From Planctomycetota bacterium (GTDB lineage Bacteria > Planctomycetota > UBA1135 > GCA-002686595): a stretch of DNA of 64,000 nt. The position numbers and the translations under genes are program-made. The notes below the pieces were generated by a model. It saw nothing but the letters and a program-made list of their open reading frames with translations, did no database searches and was not told where the DNA came from. Shown piece by piece: positions 1 to 7,628 of this stretch. How positions within the stretch are numbered: the stretch's first letter is position 1; each line of letters begins with the position of its first letter. Location of the stretch: NCBI GenBank assembly GCA_016795205.1, contig JAEUHZ010000047.1:1-64000 (forward strand), in the 5' to 3' direction.

Positions 1-3
1 CGC

Positions 4-2193
4 TCAGGGCGCCCAGACCACGCGGACGCCGTTCGTCAGGTTGAACGTGAACGTCGTGCAGTAGTTCGCCGGGTCCCGGTACCAGACCTGGTAGTAGCGG
101 GTAGCGCCCGCGGGCGGCACGCTGCCGTCCGCCGACACCGCCGGGTCGCCGGGCACGTCGCGGCCGAATGCCATGGCTCCGCTCACGGGCAGCCGGATCT
201 CGAGCCGCACGACCGCGAAGTTCGCGCACAGGAGCCCGTCGCCGAACACGGTCCCGAGCCCGCCGTTCTGCGGCAGATTGCCCTGGAAGAAGAGCCCCAC
301 ACCGGTCAGGCCGCTGGCGCGCAGGCTGACCGAGTCGTTCGCGACGGACGGGTTCCCGACCGCCACGAGGCGCCCGCTGGTCCCGGCCGAGTTGCGGCAC
401 CCGCTCCCGAGATCGCCGGCTTGGCCCGGATCGCAGGGGCAGGCCGAACCCGTGCCATCGCCGAAGCAGTAGGGCGTGCCCGCGCTCTCGCAGGCGTCGA
501 GGATCCCGTCCACATCCAGGTCCAGGGAGGCGTCCGCCAGGATCTCGCAGGCGTCGAGCAACCCGTTCGCATCGCAGTCGAAGAGTCCGCCCTGGGCCAG
601 GTCGCATTCGTCGGGCTCCAGGTTGCCATTGCAGTCCGTGCTGCCGCCGAAGGCGATGTCCATGTCGTCGTCGCGCGCGTTCCCGTTGCAGTCCCGGGAG
701 AGGCGCACGAACTGGCTCACGCGGTTGCCGCTCATGCCAGTGGCGACCACGTCGACCCGGCCGTCCCCGTCGATGTCGATCGGGTGGACGCTGGCCATGC
801 TCGCGCTCCCGATCAGCGAGGTCGACGACCAGAAGCCGCTCGCGCCGACGATCTCCTGGATGATGACCTGCGCGGAACCCTCCGTGACCGTGATCAGGTC
901 CAGCGTGCCGTCCCCGTTCACGTCCGCCGCGTCGGTCCAGACGGGCTGCGTGCCACCGTCCAGCGCCGGCCCCGTCACGAACCCGCCGCCGGGCGTCCCG
1001 TAGTGGATGCGCACGATCGGCTGGCCCCAGCAGGGCACCGCCATGTCGAGCAACCCGTCGCCATCGAGGTCCGCGAGCGCGATCCGACGCGGCGCCGTGC
1101 CGCGCGCGTAGAGCGCGGTCGCGGTGAAGGCGCCGGCGCCCTGGTTGCGGAAGATGCTGATGTCGTTCGACTGGTCGTTGGCCACGACGAGGTCGACATC
1201 GCCGTCTCCCTCGAGATCGCCGGCCGTGACGTGGTAGGGCCGCGAGCCGGTCGCGTAGAGGACCGGCGCCTGGAACGTGCGGTCGGCGTTCGCGAACAGG
1301 ATGGCGAGGCGGTCCTGCGAGTCGACCGTCGTGACCGCCAGGTCGTCGAGCGCGTCGCCGTCGAGCCGCGCCGCGACGAGGCCGTGGGGCTTCCCGGAGA
1401 GCACGACCTCGACCGGGCTGGAGAACCCGCCCGAGCCGTTCCCGTAGCGCACCTGGACGCGGTTCGCGTTGTAGCAGGCCAGGGCGAAATCGAGGCTTCC
1501 GTCCCCGTCGAAGTCGCCGACCGCGGCCGAGCGCGGCGAAGCGGCCGTCGGCAGCGACGAGGACCCACCCAGACCGCCTACGGCCTGACCGTAGAGGATG
1601 GTGACGTTGTTGCTCGCGAAGTTGGGGACGACCAGGTCCGCGCGGCCATCGCCGTTGAGATCGCCGCTCGCGGCGTGCCTGGGGCTCGAGCCGACCGCCA
1701 CGTCGATCGGGAACGTCCAGCCGGCCCGGGGGGTGTTGTCGACCTCGACGAGCGGCTTGGTCGTCGTCGTGTTGGCCGGGTTCGCGTCGAACCAACGCCA
1801 AGCCGAGCCGGGGTGGATCTCGGCAGCATCCTCGACGCCACCGGCGTTGTCTGGCTGGCCCGGATTCCAGTTCGTGTAGGCCACGGGCTCGCCGTTCGCC
1901 CAGACGAACGTGCCTTCGACGGCGACGTCGTTGAGCCCGATCCAATAGCGCCAGGACTGGTAGGGGCCGAGCAGGCCCTGGATCCAGGTCTGCTCCGCGG
2001 CGGAGGAGATCGTGGCCAGGTAGCCACCCGCCGACCGGGCGTAGTCGAGGCCCTGCGTCCACGACGTGGGCGGGAAGGTCACGCCGTACCAGTGGCCGTT
2101 GGCCGGGTTGCGCGCGTACTGGAGTTCGGAGAGTTGGACTGCGGCCGCCGGCGCGGAGAGCACGGCGACCGCCAGGAATGCGAAGCGTTGCAT
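4..2193 (-). CDS. Secreted protein with C-type lectin domain, FG-GAP/VCBS repeats and Cys-rich C-terminal domain
   Basis: A secreted or cell-surface protein of 729 residues when started at the ATG that directly precedes a signal peptide (residues 1-18, MQRFAFLAVAVLSAPAAA). The frame is open further upstream, but that extension is Arg/Pro-rich and lacks a signal. Residues about 30-152 look like a C-type lectin domain (WIGLND, WNPGQPDN). Residues about 165-505 hold several FG-GAP/VCBS-type units with DxNGDGxxD calcium-binding loops (DLNGDGRADL, DFDGDGSLDF, DVNGDGTLDL). A dockerin-like segment follows (CNGN, PDECD, DANGLLDACE). The C-terminal domain of about 150 residues begins YCFGDGTGSACPC. 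FG-GAP units usually form a beta-propeller that binds glycans or proteins, so a carbohydrate-binding or adhesive role is an inference. The exact ligand is unknown. The gene ends four bases from the window edge with a complete stop. Confidence 0.85.
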   Translation of the reverse strand: MQRFAFLAVAVLSAPAAAVQLSELQYARNPANGHWYGVTFPPTSWTQGLDYARSAGGYLATISSAAEQTWIQGLLGPYQSWRYWIGLNDVAVEGTFVWANGEPVAYTNWNPGQPDNAGGVEDAAEIHPGSAWRWFDANPANTTTTKPLVEVDNTPRAGWTFPIDVAVGSSPRHAASGDLNGDGRADLVVPNFASNNVTILYGQAVGGLGGSSSLPTAASPRSAAVGDFDGDGSLDFALACYNANRVQVRYGNGSGGFSSPVEVVLSGKPHGLVAARLDGDALDDLAVTTVDSQDRLAILFANADRTFQAPVLYATGSRPYHVTAGDLEGDGDVDLVVANDQSNDISIFRNQGAGAFTATALYARGTAPRRIALADLDGDGLLDMAVPCWGQPIVRIHYGTPGGGFVTGPALDGGTQPVWTDAADVNGDGTLDLITVTEGSAQVIIQEIVGASGFWSSTSLIGSASMASVHPIDIDGDGRVDVVATGMSGNRVSQFVRLSRDCNGNARDDDMDIAFGGSTDCNGNLEPDECDLAQGGLFDCDANGLLDACEILADASLDLDVDGILDACESAGTPYCFGDGTGSACPCDPGQAGDLGSGCRNSAGTSGRLVAVGNPSVANDSVSLRASGLTGVGLFFQGNLPQNGGLGTVFGDGLLCANFAVVRLEIRLPVSGAMAFGRDVPGDPAVSADGSVPPAGATRYYQVWYRDPANYCTTFTFNLTNGVRVVWAP

Positions 2194-2392
2194 GCGCGAG
2201 GATTCTCGATGAGAGGGTGCGCGCCGGACCGCAACCCCACGCACCCTCGCGACGGGGCTGGGTCCGGCGGAGCCTGGCGAGTTGGGGCTCGCCACGCCGT
2301 CCGCTCTCCGCACCGGGCTCGTCCGGCGTTACGCCAGCGCGAGGATCTCCGTGGGACCTCGAACAGCGGAGTCCGGGAGCCGGAATCGCGGG

Positions 2393-2466
2393 CACGCCCG
2401 GCAGGACTCGAACCTGCGACCGTCGGATTAGAAATCCGATGCTCTATCCAGCTGAGCTACGGGCGC
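2393..2466 (-). tRNA. tRNA-Arg (anticodon TCT)
   Basis: The reverse strand folds as a full cloverleaf. The acceptor stem is GCGCCCG/CGGGCGT with discriminator G. The D arm is GCTC..GAGC, the anticodon stem is TCGGA/TCCGA around the loop TTTCTAA (anticodon TCT, reading AGA), and the T arm is GCAGG-TTCGAAT-CCTGC. The 3' CCA is not encoded. It lies 16 bases downstream of tRNA-Pro on the same strand, so the two are probably co-transcribed. Confidence 0.95.
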
Positions 2467-2482
2467 TCGCGCGCGAGCATGG

Positions 2483-2555
2483 TCGGGGAGATGGGACTCG
2501 AACCCACGACTCGAAGCACCCAAAGCTTCGCCTCTACCAACTGAGGTACTCCCCG
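2483..2555 (-). tRNA. tRNA-Pro (anticodon TGG)
   Basis: The reverse strand forms a 73-nt cloverleaf. The acceptor stem is CGGGGAG/CTCCCCG with discriminator A, as expected for proline tRNAs. The anticodon stem is GAAGC/GCTTC around the loop TTTGGGT (anticodon TGG, reading CCA and probably CCG by wobble). The T arm is GTGGG-TTCGAGT-CCCAT. It is the upstream member of a Pro-Arg tRNA pair. CCA is not encoded. Confidence 0.95.
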
Positions 2556-2618
2556 CGTGGGCGACGAGCCTACCAGCCGGCGCGCGGGCCCTCCATGCCG
2601 CCGCTGCGCGGCGCGCGC

Positions 2619-4124
2619 TCAGCCCAGGACGAGCGGGACCGCCAGGTGGCACCACAGCCCCGCGACGCAGGCCGCCACGACATCCAGGGCGATGCCGGAC
2701 GAGAGCATCGTTCCGAAGGGCACGCGACCCGAGGCGAAGGCGATCGCGTTGGGCGGCGTTCCCGCGGGCAGCGCGAAGTCGCACGAGCTGGCGATGCCGG
2801 CCGCGAAGAGCAGCGTGGCCTCGCGCGCGCCGGGCGCGGCGGCGGCAAGCAGCGGCAGCAGGATCGCCACGGTGGCGGTGTTCGACGCGAAGGCCGACAC
2901 GAGCACCGTGATCCCCGCGACGGCCAAGGTCTGCGCCAGGGGCGCGAGGTCCGCGAGGCCGGCGAACAGCGGCTGGATCGCGGCGTCGAGGCCGCTCGTC
3001 TCGATGCCCTGGGCCAGGGCGAAGCTGCCGCCGATCAGGAGCAGCGCGGCCCAGGGCATGGCGCGCACGGAAGCCCGGGAGAGCAAGGCGCGTCCCTTGG
3101 GGCGCAGCACGAGGAGCGCCACGCAGGCCAGCACGGCGGCGGTGGCCTCGACGTGCTTCGTGCGCACGGCGAGCCCCGGCCACGCGACGCGCAGCGCCTC
3201 CGCGATCGGGCCGGCCGCGATCCAGGCCGCAGCCGTCGCCGCGAAGACGCCGGCCACGGTGCGCTCGCCTCGTGACCAGGGACCGGCGGTGCCGACGACC
3301 GCGCGCACGACGCCGGACAGCGCGTCGCGCGGTGGCGCGTCGCGCCGCGCGTGCCAGACGAGGTACAGCACGGCGAGCGGCGCGAACAGCACGACGAAGC
3401 CCAACCCGATCGCGGAGAACTCGGCGAACGTCGTCTCCAGGCCGCGCTCGGAGAGGAAGGCCGAGAGCTGCATGTTCGTCGGCGTGCCGACGCGCGTGCC
3501 GATCCCGCCCACGTTCGCGCCCCAGGCGACCGCCAGCACGAGCGCCGCGGCGAAGCGCGGGTTGCGTCCCGCGCGCGGCTCGATCTCGGCGAGCAGCGCC
3601 AGCGCCACCGGCAGGACCAGCGTCGCCGCGGCCGTGTTCGAGACCCACATCGAGGTCACCGCGGTGGCCGCGAACAATCCGGCCAGGATGCGGCCGGGCG
3701 ACGACCCGGCGCGCACCAGGATCGCGGCGGCGATGCGGCGCGACAGGCCGGTCTCCTGGAGCCCGGCGGCGATGGCCATGCCACCCAGGAACACGACCAC
3801 GTAGGCGTCGGCGTAGGGCGCCGCGGCGGCTCCGGCGCGCTCCCACGGCCCGCCGGGCAGCACGCCGGCGAGCGGGAACACGACCAGCGGGGCCAGGGCG
3901 CTGACCCACAGGGGCAGTGCGGCGGTCGACCAAGCCACGACCAGGAAGGCCGCGGTCGCCAGCGCGAAGGCCGGCGGCGTACGCGCTGGGGCGAGCGGCA
4001 CTCCCACGAACGCCAGCACGAGGAACGCCGCCACGGCGGCCGTGAGCCCGAGGATCCGGCGCGTGTGTCCGCCGCGACCGGCGGCGGATGCGGCGCCTCC
4101 CGGCGGATCGAGGCGGGTCGTCAC
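2619..4124 (-). CDS. SLC13/DASS-family anion permease
   Basis: A 501-residue inner-membrane carrier with roughly 11-12 hydrophobic segments. The family (divalent anion:sodium symporters) moves dicarboxylates, citrate, sulfate or phosphate. Two SNT-type substrate/sodium motifs are visible, one in each inverted half: VSNTAAATLVLP near residue 170 and ASNTATVAILLP near residue 420. The conserved stretches FLGGMAIAAGLQETGL and LPAGTPPNAIAFASG also fit. The start is GTG with a hydrophilic, Gly/Arg-rich N-terminal tail of about 24 residues. The gene is divergent from purD, and nothing nearby fixes the substrate. It could also be annotated as a sodium:sulfate symporter or anion transporter. Confidence 0.85.
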   Translation of the reverse strand: MTTRLDPPGGAASAAGRGGHTRRILGLTAAVAAFLVLAFVGVPLAPARTPPAFALATAAFLVVAWSTAALPLWVSALAPLVVFPLAGVLPGGPWERAGAAAAPYADAYVVVFLGGMAIAAGLQETGLSRRIAAAILVRAGSSPGRILAGLFAATAVTSMWVSNTAAATLVLPVALALLAEIEPRAGRNPRFAAALVLAVAWGANVGGIGTRVGTPTNMQLSAFLSERGLETTFAEFSAIGLGFVVLFAPLAVLYLVWHARRDAPPRDALSGVVRAVVGTAGPWSRGERTVAGVFAATAAAWIAAGPIAEALRVAWPGLAVRTKHVEATAAVLACVALLVLRPKGRALLSRASVRAMPWAALLLIGGSFALAQGIETSGLDAAIQPLFAGLADLAPLAQTLAVAGITVLVSAFASNTATVAILLPLLAAAAPGAREATLLFAAGIASSCDFALPAGTPPNAIAFASGRVPFGTMLSSGIALDVVAACVAGLWCHLAVPLVLG

Positions 4125-4277
4125 GGCGCGCGAGTCTACGCCCGGGCCGCCACCCTTCCCCCGCGCGCCCGCGTCTCGCTAGCCTGTGGGGCCGGAGTCA
4201 GCGCGCGCGGCGCGCTCGGGCGGTGTCGGCAGGCGGAGCGCGCGCAGCGCATGGGCGCGCGCACGGAAGGGGAGCGG

Positions 4278-5666
4278 ATGAAGGTCCTGGTCGTCGGGGG
4301 AGGCGGGCGCGAGCACGCGCTGGCCTGGAAGATCGCGCGCTCCCCGCTGGCGCCCGAGGTGCTCTGCGCGCCGGGCAATCCCGGCACCGCGCAGGTCGGT
4401 CGCAACGTGGCCGTCGCGCCGACGGACCTCGTCGGGCTCGTGGCGCTCGCGAAGCAGGAACGGCCCGACCTGGTCGTCATCGGCCCCGAGGATCCGCTCG
4501 TCCTGGGCTTGGCCGACGTGCTGCGAGCCGCCGGCTTGCGCGTGTTCGGCCCGGGCGCGGCCGGCGCGCGACTCGAGGGCTCCAAGGTCTTCGCCAAGGA
4601 GGTTCTCGACCGCCACCGCATCCCGACCGCGGCTTGGCGCTGCTTCGATCGCTCGGGCGTGGCGAAGAGCTACCTCGAGAGCTGCACGCAATGGCCGCAG
4701 GTCGTCAAGGCCGAGGGCTTGGCGTCGGGGAAGGGCGTTTTCGTCGTGCACGACGCGCGCGAAGCCTGCGCCGCCGTCGACGCGGTCATGGAGAAGCGCG
4801 TCCTGGGCGCGGCCGGCGCGCGCATCGTCGTCGAGGAGTGCCTGGTCGGCGAGGAGGCCTCGTGCCTCTCGATCACCGACGGCGAGACGATCCTGATCCT
4901 CGAGCCCGTCATGGACCACAAGCAGGTGGGTGAGGGCGACACCGGCCCGAACACGGGCGGCATGGGCGTCTACTCGCCCGTGCCGTCACTCACGAAGCGG
5001 CTCGTGAAGCAGGTCGAGCAGCGCGTCGTGGTGCCCAGCGTCCACGCCTTGCGCCGCGAGGAGATCCAGTTCCGAGGCGTGCTCTACGCCGGGCTCATGA
5101 TGACCGAGGCCGGCCCGCGCGTGCTCGAGTTCAACACGCGCTTCGGCGATCCCGAGACCCAGGCCTTCGTGCGCCGTCTGAAGAGCGATCTGCTGCCGAT
5201 CCTCATGGCGACGGCCGACGGCAAGCTCGGGGACATCGACGGCGTCGAGTGGGACGAGCGCGTCTGCGTCGGCGTCGTGGCCGCGGCCGAGGGCTATCCG
5301 GGGACCGTGCGCAAGGGCGACCCGATCGACGGGCTCGCCGCGGCCGAGGCGGTCGAGGAGGTCGTCGTCTTCCAGGCCGGCACGCAACGCACGCCGCGCG
5401 GCGACCTGGTCACGGCCGGCGGCCGGGTCCTGTGCATCACGGCCATGGGCCAGGACCTCGCCCAGGCGCGTGCCCGCGCCTACGAGGCCTACGACCGCAT
5501 CCACTGGCAGGGCAAGTTCTGCCGGCGAGACATCGGCATCCGCGAGACCACGCGCAAGGTCCGCGCCCCCGAGGCCGAGTCCTCCGCGGAGCGCTCGGCG
5601 TCCGGAGCCGACGCCCCGCGCCGGCCGGCGCGGCCGGGTGCTGGCCGACCGCGCACGCAGCCCTGA
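4278..5666 (+). CDS. purD: Phosphoribosylamine--glycine ligase
   Basis: GARS catalyses the second step of purine synthesis, joining glycine to phosphoribosylamine with ATP. The N-terminal Rossmann-like domain starts MKVLVVGGGGREHALAWK, and the ATP-grasp domain shows VVKAEGLASGKGV and GPNTGGMGVYSP, followed by the family signature RFGDPETQ. The ATG has a GAAGGGGA ribosome binding site. At 462 residues it is about 35-40 longer than usual because of an Ala/Pro/Arg-rich C-terminal tail after the normal family end (near FCRRDIG). The tail looks disordered. purL and purQ lie a few kilobases away on the other strand, so purine genes are clustered here but not in one operon. Confidence 0.96.
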   Translation: MKVLVVGGGGREHALAWKIARSPLAPEVLCAPGNPGTAQVGRNVAVAPTDLVGLVALAKQERPDLVVIGPEDPLVLGLADVLRAAGLRVFGPGAAGARLEGSKVFAKEVLDRHRIPTAAWRCFDRSGVAKSYLESCTQWPQVVKAEGLASGKGVFVVHDAREACAAVDAVMEKRVLGAAGARIVVEECLVGEEASCLSITDGETILILEPVMDHKQVGEGDTGPNTGGMGVYSPVPSLTKRLVKQVEQRVVVPSVHALRREEIQFRGVLYAGLMMTEAGPRVLEFNTRFGDPETQAFVRRLKSDLLPILMATADGKLGDIDGVEWDERVCVGVVAAAEGYPGTVRKGDPIDGLAAAEAVEEVVVFQAGTQRTPRGDLVTAGGRVLCITAMGQDLAQARARAYEAYDRIHWQGKFCRRDIGIRETTRKVRAPEAESSAERSASGADAPRRPARPGAGRPRTQP

Positions 5667-5794
5667 GGCGCGCGCGGCCGACACGGCCGGGGAGTGCGGC
5701 CCTCCGCGGCGCGCGGAGTGCCTCTGGTCGGGACGCCCGTGGCGTGCGCCCGGCCTTTGCTCCGCGTGTGCCGGCCTGCGAGACTCCCGCGGCC

Positions 5795-6298
5795 TTGAGA
5801 CCCGAGCAGATCGTCCAACGCTTCGAGGGCTTCCTGCGCCAGCGCGACCTGAAGCTCACCGCGCAGCGGCGTCGCATCCTCGACCGCGCGTTCGCGACCC
5901 ACGATCACTTCAGCGCCGAGCAACTCGACGCCTGGCTCCAGGCCGAGCCGGGACCCCGCGTGTCCCGCGCCACCGTGTACCGCACGCTGGCGCTGCTCGA
6001 GGAAGGCGGCTTCGTGGAGGCCCTCGACGCCGGCCGTGGCGAGCTGGTCTACGAGCACGTCCTGGGTCACGCACACCACGATCACCTGCTGTGCCTCGAT
6101 TGCGGGCGCATCGAGGAGTTCCACGACGCGCGGATCGAGGCCCTCCAGGAAGAGGCGGCCGCCAAGAAGGGTTTCGTGCTCGTGAGCCACGACCTGCGCC
6201 TGCGCGGTTACTGCCGCCCGTGCGCGGCGCGGCGCGCGGCTCCGGGGACGGAGCGTCCCCGTGCGGCGCGCGCGCGGCGCGCGAAGCCCGCCGGTTGA
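5795..6298 (+). CDS. Fur-family transcriptional regulator
   Basis: A metal-responsive repressor of the Fur superfamily. The winged-helix DNA-binding part runs from LKLTAQRRRILDRAF through RVSRATVYRTLALLEEGGFV. The dimer/metal domain has HAHHDHLLCLDCGRIEEFHD, giving His ligands and the first CxxC zinc pair, and CRPC near the C-terminus gives the second. The start is uncertain: I use TTG, which leaves about 20 residues before the conserved LKLTAQR, while a GTG 27 bases upstream (5768) is also possible. Neither has a clear ribosome binding site. A basic tail of about 30 residues follows the second CxxC. The motifs fit Fur or Zur best. The sequence alone does not separate iron, zinc or peroxide sensing. 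Confidence 0.85.
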   Translation: MRPEQIVQRFEGFLRQRDLKLTAQRRRILDRAFATHDHFSAEQLDAWLQAEPGPRVSRATVYRTLALLEEGGFVEALDAGRGELVYEHVLGHAHHDHLLCLDCGRIEEFHDARIEALQEEAAAKKGFVLVSHDLRLRGYCRPCAARRAAPGTERPRAARARRAKPAG

Positions 6299-6317
6299 GG
6301 CCGGACGCCCGCGCGCG

Positions 6318-6725
6318 TCAGCGCTCGGAGCGGTCGAGGTCTTGCGTGATCCGCTCGAACACCACGCGGGCCGTCTCGCTGGCCGAGAACCCGAACTTCG
6401 TGGCCGAGACGCGGATCTGGCTGCGGTTCAGGTCGTAGGTCTCGACGAACACCGTGACCTTGGCGCCGTCGACGTCGGCGATGGCCCGGCGCAGCTCGTT
6501 GTTGGCCTCGATCGGCTTGAGGCTCATGTTCGAGAGCGTCGTCTTGGCCTGCGCCCAGGTGCGGTTCGCGTCGGTCGTGAGCTGCCCGACGTAGACGTTG
6601 TCGTCGAGCACCTGCTGGCCGATGAGGACGCCGGCGCCGACGGCGACGACGGCCGCGCAGGAAGCGGCGGCGGGGACGAGGAGCAGGGCGGCCAGGGCCA
6701 GGGGAGCGAAGTTCGTGGTGCGCAT
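6318..6725 (-). CDS. Small envelope lipoprotein, DUF3568-like
   Basis: A 135-residue protein with a hydrophobic leader ending in AAASC, a weak lipobox, so export and lipidation are likely. After the leader comes a short hydrophobic glycine-rich stretch (VVAVGAGVLIGQQ), then a compact domain with VYVGQLTTDANRTWAQAK. Small Cys-leader proteins with this pattern are often annotated DUF3568 and have no known role. It ends 19 bases from the convergent fur gene and is followed upstream on the same strand by purL-purQ, but a functional link is unlikely. The name is from pattern memory only. Confidence 0.65.
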   Translation of the reverse strand: MRTTNFAPLALAALLLVPAAASCAAVVAVGAGVLIGQQVLDDNVYVGQLTTDANRTWAQAKTTLSNMSLKPIEANNELRRAIADVDGAKVTVFVETYDLNRSQIRVSATKFGFSASETARVVFERITQDLDRSER

Positions 6726-6798
6726 GGTGGTTCGGAGGTTCGCGGCCGACGGGCCGCGCGGTGCGGGAGCGAGACGGGGATCTCGTGTGCGGTGGGTC

Positions 6799-7620
6799 TC
6801 AGGGGACGGCGGCGGCCGCGCGCGTCCCCGCGGCGGCGCGGACCAGACGCCGGTAGAACTCGAGCCCCTCACCCTCCGTGCGGGCGCCCGACAGGGCCGA
6901 GCGCGTCCAGTGCGGATGGTGCCAGGGATCGATGTTGCGCTCGGGGTGCGGCATGAGCCCCAGCACGCGACCCGTGGGGTCGCAGATGCCGGCGATCGAG
7001 CGCACGGAGCCGTTCGGGTTCGCGGGGTAGGCGTCGGCCGTGGTCCCGTCCTCGCGGGCGTAGACCAGGGCGATCTGCCCACGCGCCTCGAGGCGGCGCA
7101 GCACGGCCTCGTCGCGCACGACGAAGCGTCCCTCGCCGTGTGCCGCCGGACAGGGGATCAAGAGGCCCGGCTCGAGCCAGGACGCGGCGCAGCGCTCGGC
7201 GCGCAAGGTGACCCAGCGGCACTCGAAGCGGTTCGAGGCGTTCTGGTGCAGCGCGATCCCGCGCGGCGGGAGCTCGTGCTGGCCGGGCTCGCGCTCGAAC
7301 AGGCCCGACTCGACGAGCACCTGGAAGCCGTTGCAGATGCCCAGCACGTGCCCGCCGCGGTCGACGTGGCGGCAGAGGGGCTCCAGCAGCCCATGGCGCA
7401 GCTCGAGACCGAAGATGCGGCCGGCGGCCACGTCATCGCCGTAGCTGAAGCCGCCGGGGAACACGACCAGGTCGGCCTCCTCGAGCCGCGCGGGCTCCGC
7501 CAGGACGCGGCGCAGGTGGACGAGCTCCACGCTCGCGCCGGAGAGCTCCAGCGCGCGCACGGTCTCGGCGTCGCAGTTCGTGCCTGCGGTGCGGAGGACG
7601 AGGGCGCGGGTCGTGGACAT
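6799..7620 (-). CDS. purQ: Phosphoribosylformylglycinamidine synthase, glutaminase subunit
   Basis: PurQ hydrolyses glutamine and passes ammonia to PurL for conversion of FGAR to FGAM. The class-I glutamine amidotransferase triad is visible: Cys96 in HVLGICNGFQ, and His225 and Glu227 in LMPHPERN. The conserved FPGGFSYGDD loop is near residue 54. It is 273 residues against about 225-230 for the short bacterial form, because of inserts and an Ala-rich C-terminal tail. The ATG lies 8 bases after the purL stop, so the two are co-transcribed and probably translationally coupled, matching the physical PurL-PurQ complex. Confidence 0.96.
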   Translation of the reverse strand: MSTTRALVLRTAGTNCDAETVRALELSGASVELVHLRRVLAEPARLEEADLVVFPGGFSYGDDVAAGRIFGLELRHGLLEPLCRHVDRGGHVLGICNGFQVLVESGLFEREPGQHELPPRGIALHQNASNRFECRWVTLRAERCAASWLEPGLLIPCPAAHGEGRFVVRDEAVLRRLEARGQIALVYAREDGTTADAYPANPNGSVRSIAGICDPTGRVLGLMPHPERNIDPWHHPHWTRSALSGARTEGEGLEFYRRLVRAAAGTRAAAAVP

Positions 7621-7628
7621 CGTGGACT

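Noticed and set aside
421-2544. A plus-strand open frame of 707 codons across the lectin protein and the tRNA genes
   Set aside because: It crosses two tRNA genes and is antisense to the secreted protein with a signal peptide and clear repeats.
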